From assembly GCF_019636135.1 (NCBI RefSeq), contig NZ_JAHBYD010000014.1, positions 1 to 64,000 of the forward strand: a stretch of 64,000 nucleotides of DNA, read 5' to 3'. Shown in pieces: positions 43,139-51,611 of the stretch. The translations under genes were made by a program, and so were the position numbers. Positions within the stretch are counted from its first letter, which is position 1; the number at the start of each line of letters is the position of its first letter. Source of the stretch: Phenylobacterium sp. (GTDB taxonomy: Bacteria; Pseudomonadota; Alphaproteobacteria; Caulobacterales; Caulobacteraceae). The notes under the pieces are model-generated. The model saw only the letters and a program-made list of their open reading frames with translations, was not told the origin of the DNA and ran no database searches.

Positions 43139-44680
43139 ATGTCCTGGCAACCCGAGATCGACGAAATCGAACGCCGACGCGCGATCGCCCGGCAGATGGG
43201 CGAACCCGAACGCGTGGCGCGACATCACGCCGACGGCAAGCTCACCATCCGCGAGCGGATCGACGGCCTGATCGACCCCGACTCGTTCCATGAGATCGGC
43301 TCGATCTCCGGCTCGGTCGAGTACGACGAAGCCGGCGAGCGGGTTCGCTACACGCCGTCTCAATTCATCTTCGGCCGCGCCCGGATCGACGGCCGGCCCG
43401 TCGTCGTGGGCGGGAACGACTTCACCATCGGGCCGCGTGGACAAGACCCGGGGGGCAGCGAGAAGTCCGCCTACCTCGAGCGCATGGCCGGCCAACTGGG
43501 CCTGCCGCTCGTGCGCCTGATCGACGGCGTCGGCGGCAACGTGCGGACCATCGAGCGGCTGGGGCGCACCTACATCCCCAACAACCCCGGGTTCAACACG
43601 CTGCTCGAGAACCTCAACAGGGCGCCCGTCGTGGCGCTGGGGCTGGGCATCGTCGCCGGCTACAACGTGGTGAAGCTGGCCACGAGCCACTATTCGATGA
43701 TGGTCCGCGAGCGGTCCTTCATGTTCATGGCCGGACCGCCGGTCGTCGCCCGGCTCGGCCAGACCGTCACCAAGGAGGAACTCGGCGGAGCCGACCTGCA
43801 GGCCCGCGCCGGCAATGTCGACGACGTCGTCGATAGCGAGGAAGAGGCCTTCGAGCGCACGCGCCGCTTCCTGTCGTACCTCCCGGCGTCGGTCGACGAA
43901 CTGCCGCCCCGGGCCGCCTGCGACGATCCCGTCACCCGGCGCGAGGACTGGCTGATCTCGGCTATCCCCCGGGATCGCCGCAAGGTCTACGACGCCCGCA
44001 AGGTCGCCAAGGCCCACTTCGACAAGGATTCGTTCTTCGAGATCGGCCGGCAGTTCGGCGGGTCTCTGATCACCGCCTTCGCGCGGCTCGATGGATGGCC
44101 CGTGGCCGTCATGGTCAGCAACCCGCACATCTACGGCGGGGGCTGGACGGCCGACACGTCCGAGAAGGCGATGCGCTTCGTCGATCTTGCGAACCTGTTC
44201 CACCTGCCGCTGGTCAACCTGGTCGACGTCCCGGGCTTCGTGATCGGCGTGGAGGCCGAGAAGGCCGGCACAATCCGCGCCGGTTGCCGGGCGATGGCCG
44301 CCGTCAGCCAGGCCCAGGGTCCGGCCTGCACGATCATCCTGCGCAAGTGCTTCGGCGTCGCCGGCGGCGCCCACGCCGACCACGCCAAGCTACAGTACCG
44401 CTATGCGTGGCCGTCGGGCGACTGGGGGTCAATGCCGATGGAAGGCGGCATCGAGGCCGCATATCGCGCCGACATCGCCGCCGCGGCCGATCCGGCCGCC
44501 CGGCTGAAGGAGATCGAGGACAACCTCAACCAGCTCAGGTCGCCGCTACGCACGGCCGAGCACTTCATGATCGAGGAGATCATCGATCCGCGCGCCACCC
44601 GCGAGGTGCTGTGCGAGTTCGCCAACTTCGCTGCGAAGCTGCGGAAGACTGGCCCGATGTCGGTCGGCATCCGGCCCTGA
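43139..44680 (+). CDS. Carboxyltransferase (beta) subunit of an acyl-CoA carboxylase
   Basis: 513 aa with the two crotonase-like halves of PCC/MCC-type beta subunits. The N-half includes KLTIRERIDGLIDPDSFHEI; the C-half has VNLVDVPGFVIGVEAEKAG and RKCFGVAGGAHADHAKLQYR, near the acyl-CoA and biotin sites. The N-half sequence GGSEKSAYLERMAGQLGLPL departs from the usual propionyl- or methylcrotonyl-CoA carboxylase text, so the acyl-CoA substrate may be unusual. Follows the carboxylase by 16 bases. Confidence 0.9.
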   Translation: MSWQPEIDEIERRRAIARQMGEPERVARHHADGKLTIRERIDGLIDPDSFHEIGSISGSVEYDEAGERVRYTPSQFIFGRARIDGRPVVVGGNDFTIGPRGQDPGGSEKSAYLERMAGQLGLPLVRLIDGVGGNVRTIERLGRTYIPNNPGFNTLLENLNRAPVVALGLGIVAGYNVVKLATSHYSMMVRERSFMFMAGPPVVARLGQTVTKEELGGADLQARAGNVDDVVDSEEEAFERTRRFLSYLPASVDELPPRAACDDPVTRREDWLISAIPRDRRKVYDARKVAKAHFDKDSFFEIGRQFGGSLITAFARLDGWPVAVMVSNPHIYGGGWTADTSEKAMRFVDLANLFHLPLVNLVDVPGFVIGVEAEKAGTIRAGCRAMAAVSQAQGPACTIILRKCFGVAGGAHADHAKLQYRYAWPSGDWGSMPMEGGIEAAYRADIAAAADPAARLKEIEDNLNQLRSPLRTAEHFMIEEIIDPRATREVLCEFANFAAKLRKTGPMSVGIRP

Positions 44681-44688
44681 GCGGCCCC

Positions 44689-47088
44689 ATGCGAACAGAC
44701 GACACGCCGTTCGGCGACGCCGCGCCGCCCTCGGCCCTGGCGGGCATCCGCGTTGTCGAGATCGGCAGCCTCGAGGCCACGAGCTACTGCGCAAAGCTGT
44801 TCCGCGACATGGGCGCGGAGGTCCTGAAGCTCGAACCCGCCGAGGGCGATCCGCTGCGCCGGAGCCCGCCGCTGATCGCGGCCAGCGGCGGCAGCGCCCA
44901 TTTCGCCTGGCTGAACGCGGGCAAGCAGGCGGCCGTCCTGCCGCAGGACCCGGCCGCGCAAGCGGCGTACCTCGCCAAGGCCCTGGCCTGGGCCGACGTG
45001 CTGCTGGACGCCCGTGCGAGCGATCCCGCCGGGGCCGAACGCCTGCGCGCCGCCCATCCCCACCTGCTGGTGGTGTCGATGAGCTGGTTCGGGCGATCCG
45101 GCCCCTACGCCAGCTTCCAGGGCTCCGACGCCGTCTGCCGCGCCCTCGCAGGCCTCGTGAAGCTCGCCGGTCCGGTCGAGGGGCCGCCCGGGATGCTGCC
45201 GGACCACCAAGCGAGCGTCCATGCCGGGCTCTGCGCCTTCACGGCCGCGGTCGCGGGCCTGATCTCGGAAAGGCCGGAGCGCGAATTCGAGGTCAGCGTC
45301 TTCGAGGCGGCCGCGGTCCTGCAGCAGCATCCGGCGTCCGACGCGCGCTACCGGGGCGGCGTGGAGCGGCGCATCGGCGCCGACAAGTCACCCCATCTCT
45401 ACCCGCTCGGCGTCTACCCCTGCCGCGACGGCTGGCTCGGCCTGTCGGTGGGCAACCTCAAGATGTGGCGCGCCTTCTGCGACGTCTTCGGCTTCCACGA
45501 CTGGGCGGCCGACCCCGAGCTGGAGCTACGCGTCAATCGGATCGCACGCATGGCCGAGATGGACCGGCGCATCGCCGCGCGGGTGAAGGAGAAGACCGCC
45601 GCCGAGTGGTTCGAGATCACGCGCGCCCGGCGCTTGCCGATCGTGGTCACGCCCACGATGGGCGAGCTCCTGAGCCAGGCCGCCCACCGCGAGACGGGTG
45701 CGTTCGCTGAGATCGAGGCGGGGGACGCCTCGTTCCAGGCCCCCGCCACGCCGCTGCGGTTGAGCCTGACGCCGCCGCTGCGCCGTGGACGCGCGCCGGG
45801 CCTCCGACCCCTGCCGCCGCCCGACGCGCCGGCGCGCCGGCCGCCCCTGTCCGCCCCGTCCGCCGAGACGCGTCCCCTGGCCGGCGTCACGGTGCTGGAC
45901 CTCTCAATGGGCTGGGCCGGACCGCTCGCGACACGGCAGCTCGCCGACCTCGGCGCCGAGGTGCTGAAGATCGAGGCCTGCGCCTATCCCGACTGGTTCC
46001 GGCCCAGTCTCACCGACAAGCCGCGGCCGCACGAACAGAACCCGCCGTTCGCGGTGATGAACCGCGGCAAGCTGGCGGCCGCCGTCGACATGTACCGGGC
46101 CGAGGGGATCGCGGTGATCCGCGACGCGATCCGGCGCGTGGACGCCGTCGTCGAGAACTTCGCCGCCGACGTGATGCCCAAGCTCGGCCTGTCGTACGAC
46201 GAGGTCCGGCGGCTGAACCCCCGTGTCGTGATGCTGTCGATGCCGGCCTTCAGCGGTCACAGCGCGTGGAGGTCGGTGCGCGCCTACGGCACGACCCTGG
46301 AACACGCCTCGGGTCTGCCGCTCGTCGCGGGCGGGCCGGGCGAGCCGCCCATGCTGTCGCACACCGCCTACGGCGATCCCAACGGCGGGCTCAACGGCGC
46401 GGCGGCCCTGGTCGCCGCACTCTTCCATCAGAAGCACACGGGCCAGGGCCAGCACATCGACCTCTCCCAGGTCCAGGCCATGCTGCCGCTGGCGGCGAAC
46501 GCCATGATCGAGCAGTCGCTCACCGGCGCCGTCACACGACACGGCGCACATCATCCGCTGCATGCGCCACACGGCGTGTTCCGCAGCCGGGGTGACGACG
46601 CGTGGATCGTCGTCACCGTCACCGACGACCGCCATTGGCCGGCGCTCTGCGTGGCGCTGGGCCGCGACGACCTGGCGGCCAGGCCCGAACTGGCCACCGC
46701 CCGGGGCCGCCGCGCAGCCGCGGACGAACTCCACGCCGCGGTCTCGGCCTGGACGGCCGGGCGGCCGCCCGGCGAGGCGATGCATGCGCTGCAAGCGGCC
46801 GGCGTGCCCGCGGGCGTCGCCACCCGGCCGAGCGAGATCTACGACGATCCGCACCTCCACGCGCGAGGCTATTGGCAGGAGGTCGACCGGGCCTGGACCG
46901 GGCCCCAGCTAATGCCCAGCGCGCCTTTCCGGGAGCGAGGCGCGGTGTATCCGATCGTGCGCCCGGCCCCGACGCTGGGCCAGCACAACCGGCTCATCCT
47001 GTGCGAGCGGCTGGGCGTTCCGGAAGCGACGCTGGACGAACTCCTGGCCGCCGGCGTCTGCGGCGACGACGTGCCGGCTGCGGGTTAG
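44689..47088 (+). CDS. Tandem-fused class III CoA-transferase (CaiB/BaiF)
   Basis: 799 aa made of two family III CoA-transferase modules: about 17-365 (LAGIRVVEIGSLEATSYCAK) and about 395-785 (LAGVTVLDLSMGWAGPLATR), joined by a Pro/Arg-rich linker. Both keep a candidate catalytic Asp (Asp172 in LPDHQAS; Asp563 in YGDPNGG). Single-module members are about 400 aa and act as dimers, so this is an intramolecular dimer. It would transfer CoA between acids, activating the pathway substrate or recycling CoA. Starts eight bases after the carboxyltransferase. Confidence 0.9.
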   Translation: MRTDDTPFGDAAPPSALAGIRVVEIGSLEATSYCAKLFRDMGAEVLKLEPAEGDPLRRSPPLIAASGGSAHFAWLNAGKQAAVLPQDPAAQAAYLAKALAWADVLLDARASDPAGAERLRAAHPHLLVVSMSWFGRSGPYASFQGSDAVCRALAGLVKLAGPVEGPPGMLPDHQASVHAGLCAFTAAVAGLISERPEREFEVSVFEAAAVLQQHPASDARYRGGVERRIGADKSPHLYPLGVYPCRDGWLGLSVGNLKMWRAFCDVFGFHDWAADPELELRVNRIARMAEMDRRIAARVKEKTAAEWFEITRARRLPIVVTPTMGELLSQAAHRETGAFAEIEAGDASFQAPATPLRLSLTPPLRRGRAPGLRPLPPPDAPARRPPLSAPSAETRPLAGVTVLDLSMGWAGPLATRQLADLGAEVLKIEACAYPDWFRPSLTDKPRPHEQNPPFAVMNRGKLAAAVDMYRAEGIAVIRDAIRRVDAVVENFAADVMPKLGLSYDEVRRLNPRVVMLSMPAFSGHSAWRSVRAYGTTLEHASGLPLVAGGPGEPPMLSHTAYGDPNGGLNGAAALVAALFHQKHTGQGQHIDLSQVQAMLPLAANAMIEQSLTGAVTRHGAHHPLHAPHGVFRSRGDDAWIVVTVTDDRHWPALCVALGRDDLAARPELATARGRRAAADELHAAVSAWTAGRPPGEAMHALQAAGVPAGVATRPSEIYDDPHLHARGYWQEVDRAWTGPQLMPSAPFRERGAVYPIVRPAPTLGQHNRLILCERLGVPEATLDELLAAGVCGDDVPAAG

Positions 47089-47154
47089 CAGGATGGAGCA
47101 TCCTGAAGTTGGACTGTATCGTTCCCGCCTTCCGAAGTCTGGGTCTCGCCGCTG

Positions 47155-47820
47155 ATGACCACGTCCCTGAGAGAGCGCAAGAAGCAGAAGACCTGGCGGG
47201 CCATAGCAACGGCGGCCGCCGAACTCTTCCAGCGACAGGGCTTCGACGCCACCACACTCGACCAGATCGCCGACGCGGTCGATGTCCACCGGCAGACGGT
47301 GCTGCGCTACTATAAGACCAAGGAGGAAATCGCCTTCGCCTGGCGCGTCCGGATCTACGAGGCGTTCCGCGACGGGCTGGAGACGCGGACCGGGACGGTG
47401 CTGGAATACTGGCGCGACTACATCAGGTCGGTCGCGGGACCGGCCATGAAGTCGAAGGCCCTCGGCGCCTGGTTCGCGTTCCTCGCGACCGACGACCGGC
47501 TCTACGCCTACCAGCTACGGCTCAACGAACGCTACCGCGACACCCTGGCGGCGGCGCTGTCGGAGGAAGCCGGCGTCGAGCCGGAGACCGATGTGTTCGC
47601 CCGCGGGCTCGCAAGCCTGCTCGTGTTCGGCAACACCGACGTGGCGCGCGGGCTGATCAGCAAGGGGATGGACGATCAGGTGCCGGACGCCGGCGACAGC
47701 CTCATCGACCTCGCCGCGACGCTGCGCCGCGAGGCGATGCCGGCCAGGTGGTCGGGCCGGTCGAAGACCACGAAGACACGGGCGGCCCGGTCGGGCGTCA
47801 AGGCGGCCGCCGCGTCGTAG
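47155..47820 (+). CDS. TetR-family regulator, paralog B
   Basis: 221 aa, a close relative of the protein at 39546-40184 throughout (shared LRERKK, QGFDATTLDQIADAVDVHRQTVLRYYKTKEEIAFA and DDRLYAYQLRLNERY segments, read with small substitutions). The tail is Lys/Arg/Ala-rich. It lies 66 bases after the CoA-transferase and convergent with the second symporter. Two related repressors in one cluster could respond to different intermediates or form one regulatory pair. Confidence 0.9.
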   Translation: MTTSLRERKKQKTWRAIATAAAELFQRQGFDATTLDQIADAVDVHRQTVLRYYKTKEEIAFAWRVRIYEAFRDGLETRTGTVLEYWRDYIRSVAGPAMKSKALGAWFAFLATDDRLYAYQLRLNERYRDTLAAALSEEAGVEPETDVFARGLASLLVFGNTDVARGLISKGMDDQVPDAGDSLIDLAATLRREAMPARWSGRSKTTKTRAARSGVKAAAAS

Positions 47821-47850
47821 CCTGCGGACGAGGGCCTCGGCGGGCCGGCT

Positions 47851-49326
47851 TCAGATCGGCGTCCCGCCGCCCTCCCGGCGCGCGAGGGCCGCGGCGATCT
47901 CCGCATGCCGCGCCCGGTGCAAGTTGTAGGGGATCATGATGGCGAGCCCCGCGAACAGGACGGCCAGCATCACCGGACCATAGGTCACGCCCAGGCGGAC
48001 CAGCGCTTCGGCCGGGACCGCGCCGGGCTCGGTCTTGGCCGGGAAGCGGATGACGTCGATCACGATGCCCGCGAATGCGCCCCCGAGCCCGAGGGAGGCC
48101 TTCCGGCAGAAGGCGTTGGCGCCGAAGAAGAGACCCTCGGCCCGTCCCCCGTAGGCCAGGTCGTACTCGTCGGACGCGTCGGCGAGCATGGCCGCGGCCA
48201 GCACCACGGGCAGCGAACCGAGCAGGCCCGACGCGACGTTCAGCGTCAGCAGGAAGGGCAGCAGCGCGTCGGAGCCGTTCGCCGGCGCGAGATCCAGCAA
48301 TCGCAGGACGGTGGGCGCGGAGCTGCAGATGCAGGAGGCGGCCACGCCGAACATGTAGGCGGCCTTCTTGTCGAAGCGCGCCGCCGCCGGGCGGGCCAGC
48401 GGGATGCCGACGATGAACCCCAGCATGTTGCCGTAGAAGACCAGTTGCACCTGCTCCGGCGGCAACTGCCAGAAGTAGGTGTTCATGTGCAGCGCCAGCG
48501 CGAACTGGACGCCGTTGTAGAGGTACATGACCAGCAGGGCGACGAAGAGCGCACGGAACGACGGGAGCCGCATCGCCTGTCCCAGGGTGCGCAGGACGCC
48601 GCTGTGCAGCTCCGGACGGGTGGACGTGTTCGACGGCAGCGCGAGGGTCGCCTTCTGGGTGCCGAGCGCCGAGACGATCACGAACGCGACGACCAGGACG
48701 CCCGCGGCGATCGCGAAGCCGGGATAGGCCGCCGGGTCGAGTTGTCCGTTCCCGAAGCCGGGCCGCTGCGCGAAGAAGACCGAGAAGGCCAGCGCCAGCG
48801 CGATGATGCGCCCGACGTAGCCGAACAGGACCCGGTAGCCGCCCACGGAGACCCGCTCGGCGAAGTCACGGCTGAGCTCGGCGCCCAGCGCCATGTGCGG
48901 CACGAAATAGAGGGTCATCGCGAAACGCGCGGCGATCGCGAAGGCCGTGAGCCAGATGAACAGCCCGACCTGCGGCAGCGCGGGCGGCGTGAACAGGAAC
49001 CACAGGGCGATCGCGAGCGGCACGGGCGCGGCGTAGAGAAACGGGTGGCGGCGGCCGAGTCGGGTGCGCGTGCGGTCGGACCAGGCGCCGACCATCGGAT
49101 CGACGACGCCGTCGAACAGCAGGGCCACGAACAGCGCCAGGCCGGTGAGCGCCCCTGAGAGCCCGACCACCTGGGCGTAGAAGAAGAACAGGAAGGTCTC
49201 GAGCGCCGCGGTCTTCACGCCTTCCCCGGCCTCGCCCAGCCCGTAGAACAGCTTGATGCGCAGCGGCAGCGCGGCGTGCGGCGCCGGCCGGGCCGCAAGG
49301 TCCAGGGAAACCGCCTCGGTCGCCAT
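47851..49326 (-). CDS. GPH-family (MFS_2) sugar:cation symporter, copy 2
   Basis: 491 aa, same family as the gene at 34202-35707: FYGLGEAGEGVKTAALETF, DPMVGAWSDRTRTRLGRRHP, YFVPHMALGAELSRDF, LHMNTYFWQLPPEQ and MLADASDEYDLAYGGRAEGL. Start at 49326 behind a strong GGAGGTGA. Divergent from the third TetR gene with an inverted repeat between them. A second transporter of the same type suggests a second substrate or export of an intermediate. Confidence 0.9.
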   Translation of the reverse strand: MATEAVSLDLAARPAPHAALPLRIKLFYGLGEAGEGVKTAALETFLFFFYAQVVGLSGALTGLALFVALLFDGVVDPMVGAWSDRTRTRLGRRHPFLYAAPVPLAIALWFLFTPPALPQVGLFIWLTAFAIAARFAMTLYFVPHMALGAELSRDFAERVSVGGYRVLFGYVGRIIALALAFSVFFAQRPGFGNGQLDPAAYPGFAIAAGVLVVAFVIVSALGTQKATLALPSNTSTRPELHSGVLRTLGQAMRLPSFRALFVALLVMYLYNGVQFALALHMNTYFWQLPPEQVQLVFYGNMLGFIVGIPLARPAAARFDKKAAYMFGVAASCICSSAPTVLRLLDLAPANGSDALLPFLLTLNVASGLLGSLPVVLAAAMLADASDEYDLAYGGRAEGLFFGANAFCRKASLGLGGAFAGIVIDVIRFPAKTEPGAVPAEALVRLGVTYGPVMLAVLFAGLAIMIPYNLHRARHAEIAAALARREGGGTPI

Positions 49327-49372
49327 GATCGTCACCTCCCTTCCCCAGGCGTCTTTCCGCGCCTTGCAGTTT

Positions 49373-49392
49373 CGAGTGACAATCGCCACTCG
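49373..49392. promoter_or_regulatory. Inverted repeat between symporter 2 and the third TetR gene
   Basis: CGAGTG-N8-CACTCG, 46 bases before the symporter start and 63 before the TetR start. It contains GAGTGACA, the half-site seen upstream of the first PhyH gene. Confidence 0.4.
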
Positions 49393-49455
49393 GTGGCACG
49401 AGGCGGGGTTGCGCGTTCCCTGTCAAGGTGGTTGTTCTGTGGGTTCGAGGTTGTG

Positions 49456-50043
49456 ATGAACGACGTGGGCCTTCGGGCGAGGAAAATGGCGCGGACCCGC
49501 GATCAGATCGCGGAGGCCGCCCTGCACCTGTTCCTGGAACGCGGCTACGACGCGACGACGCTGGAGGAGGTCGCCGACCGGGCAGAGGTGCATAAGCGAA
49601 CCCTGCTCCGCTACTTCCCATCGAAATCGCACCTGGTGCTGCACGGCTATCACAGCTCGCTGGAGCAGTTCCGGACGCAGATGGAGGCGCGCGGCGACAC
49701 GCCGACGGTCGAGGTCTGGCAGGCGCATGTGGAGTCCAGTGCGCGCCGCATGGCGCGACGCGGCCCCCTGGCCAACGTCCGGAAGATCGCCCGCACCGAG
49801 CCCGCGCTGGAAGGCGCCTATCTGTCGATCCAGGCCAAGTACCAGGCCCTGGTGCTCGGCGGCCTCCTGGTCGACCTCGCCGGCCGGGAGAACTGCGAGA
49901 TCCTCGCCCGGGTCGCGGCCTCCGCGCTGGTGGCCGGCAACTACGCCGTGGGCGCGATGATCTTCAGCCGCGAGGCGTACGACGAGCTCGAAGACGCCGA
50001 GGTGCAGGTCATCAGCCTGGTGCGCGACACCCTCCTCGCCTAG
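49456..50043 (+). CDS. TetR-family regulator (third)
   Basis: 195 aa. DNA-binding segment: ALHLFLERGYDATTLEEVAD, then HKRTLLRYFPSKSHLVLHGY. Only the DNA-binding part resembles the two other TetR proteins of the cluster; the ligand domain differs. Divergent from the second symporter, which it may control. Its stop overlaps the stop of the convergent SCP2-like gene by four bases. Confidence 0.88.
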   Translation: MNDVGLRARKMARTRDQIAEAALHLFLERGYDATTLEEVADRAEVHKRTLLRYFPSKSHLVLHGYHSSLEQFRTQMEARGDTPTVEVWQAHVESSARRMARRGPLANVRKIARTEPALEGAYLSIQAKYQALVLGGLLVDLAGRENCEILARVAASALVAGNYAVGAMIFSREAYDELEDAEVQVISLVRDTLLA

Positions 50044-50471
50044 GCGGTCACGCGGGCGATGATGTCGTGGAAGTCGCCGATGCGCGGGTCGCGGTTCGAC
50101 CGGTCGCCGACGATCCGCATCTTCCCCGCCTCGCGGAGCACAGCGCTCATGCCCGTGAGTTCGGCGCGGCGCGCGGGATCCCCACGCGTGTCATAGCGGC
50201 CCAGGGGGACGCACGCGGCGTAGTCCACGATCACCTTGAACTCGACGTCGTCGATCTCGTAGGCGCCGAACCGCACCTCGCCATCCTTCACCACCACGTG
50301 CCAGCAGAGCGGCGAGCCGTCGGGCGACAGGTCGCGCGGCGGGTCGGTGAAGACCTCGCACATCGACCAGCCGACCCCCGGCGCCTCGACCTTCAGACGC
50401 TGCACGCGCTCGACGATCAGGCCATGCATGAAGGCCATCCAGCCCGGGCTGGCGAATGCGTACTTCATCAT
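50040..50471 (-). CDS. Small conserved protein, possibly SCP2-like
   Basis: 143 aa, no signal peptide. MMKYAFASPGWMAFMHGLI, CEVFTDPPRDLSPDGSPLCW, then FKVIVDYAACVPLGRYDTRG. The layout, with a strand-rich centre in which a lipid-like ligand could bind, recalls sterol-carrier-protein-2-type proteins, but I have no firm family match. Start placed at the first ATG of an ATGATG pair behind AAGGA; longer starts exist. Divergent (200 bases) from the second PhyH gene, with shared palindromes between, so it likely belongs to the same regulon. Confidence 0.6.
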   Translation of the reverse strand: MMKYAFASPGWMAFMHGLIVERVQRLKVEAPGVGWSMCEVFTDPPRDLSPDGSPLCWHVVVKDGEVRFGAYEIDDVEFKVIVDYAACVPLGRYDTRGDPARRAELTGMSAVLREAGKMRIVGDRSNRDPRIGDFHDIIARVTA

Positions 50472-50534
50472 ATCCATCCTTTTTTCGAGCACGCCCCGGG
50501 GTCGTCCGCTTCAGGGCGTGCGGCGCGCTTATAA

Positions 50535-50549
50535 TGTCACTCAGTGACA
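50535..50549. promoter_or_regulatory. Perfect 15-bp palindrome, SCP2-like/PhyH2 promoter region
   Basis: TGTCACT-C-AGTGACA, 64 bases upstream of the SCP2-like gene start. It is the clearest TetR-type operator in the second cluster. Confidence 0.5.
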
Positions 50550-50609
50550 AAGTGGCGTCGGACGCATTTGTCAATCGACGATTGGGATCCATATGTCACC
50601 TCACTCCAC

Positions 50610-50625
50610 TTGACACTGAGTGACA
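50610..50625. promoter_or_regulatory. Second TGACACT/AGTGACA site upstream of PhyH2
   Basis: TTGACACTGAGTGACA, 47 bases before the second PhyH gene. Similar to 32985-33000 and 50535-50549. TTGACA may double as a -35 element, so a bound repressor would block the promoter. Confidence 0.45.
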
Positions 50626-50671
50626 CCAATTGTTCGATGGATCAGGCACGAGGCTTGACGGAGACGGCGGG

Positions 50672-51562
50672 ATGGAAATTGGCAAGTGGTCGGCGACGCC
50701 CGACCTCAACGACATCTACCGCGACATCCGCGAGCTCGGGCTGGAGTCCAACCTGGCGGAACTCGAGGCGTTCGGCTTCACGGTGGTGGAGGACGCCCTG
50801 AGCGACGAGCAGGTGCAGCACTTCCGCGGCCGCATCCTCGAGATCGCGGAGGAGCGCAAGGGCTCCAAGCTCGACCTCGAGAACGAGACCGAGCATGTGG
50901 AAACGGAGTTCATCCCGTTCCTGCTCTACAAGGACAAGCGGTTCAAGGAATCGGTGACGAACCCGAAGACCCTGGCGCTCATCACCTATCTGCTCGGCAA
51001 GCACTGCATCCTGTCGAGCCTCGGCTGCCATCTGAAGGGCCCGGGCGGCAAGGGCCTGCTGCTGCACAGCGACACCAGCAACGGGATTCCCGACCCGTTC
51101 TCGCCCTACAGCCACGTGGCGAACTGCAACTACGCCCTGACCGACTACACCGAGGCGAACGGCGCGCTCGCCATGGTGCCCGGCAGCCACCGCCACTTCC
51201 GCCAGCCGACCCAGTACGAGCGCGGCCTGGACGGCAACGAGCGCTACGAGCATGTGATCCCGGTCGAGGTGAAGGCCGGCTCAGCGGTGATCTGGCACGG
51301 CAACACCTGGCACGGCTCGTTCCCCCGCAAGAACCCCGGCCTGCGCATCAACCTCTCGAACTACTTCTGCCGCGAGTACATCCAGCCGCAGGAGAACTAT
51401 CGCTACACCGTGCCGGAAGGGTTCCTCGAGCCCGGCCAGGACGACCGGCTGGCGCGCCTCCTGGGCGCCGATCTCGCCTACGGCTGGACCGACGAAGGCC
51501 CGCTCAAATACTTCAAGCGCCGCGAACAGGCCGCCGCGGGCATCCCCTCCTGGCAGTACTGA
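50672..51562 (+). CDS. Phytanoyl-CoA dioxygenase (PhyH) family protein, copy 2
   Basis: 296 aa Fe(II)/2-oxoglutarate oxygenase. Likely iron ligands His132 and Asp134 (LHSDTS) plus the second His of WHGNTWHGS; Arg in GLRINL for 2-oxoglutarate. Clearly related to the protein at 40301-41299. ATG at 50672 follows CGGAGACGG. Divergent from the SCP2-like gene. Two such oxygenases in one cluster imply two hydroxylations or two related substrates. Confidence 0.88.
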   Translation: MEIGKWSATPDLNDIYRDIRELGLESNLAELEAFGFTVVEDALSDEQVQHFRGRILEIAEERKGSKLDLENETEHVETEFIPFLLYKDKRFKESVTNPKTLALITYLLGKHCILSSLGCHLKGPGGKGLLLHSDTSNGIPDPFSPYSHVANCNYALTDYTEANGALAMVPGSHRHFRQPTQYERGLDGNERYEHVIPVEVKAGSAVIWHGNTWHGSFPRKNPGLRINLSNYFCREYIQPQENYRYTVPEGFLEPGQDDRLARLLGADLAYGWTDEGPLKYFKRREQAAAGIPSWQY

Positions 51563-51611
51563 GGGCCTTTTCGGAACGCGCTCTGGAGGCGCCGATGGGG
51601 CCCAGCCGGCC

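Noticed and set aside
51572..51584. CGGAACGCGCTCT as a relic of the repeat at 219-322
   Set aside because: Only 13 bases match, which is too short to exclude chance; kept as a note only.
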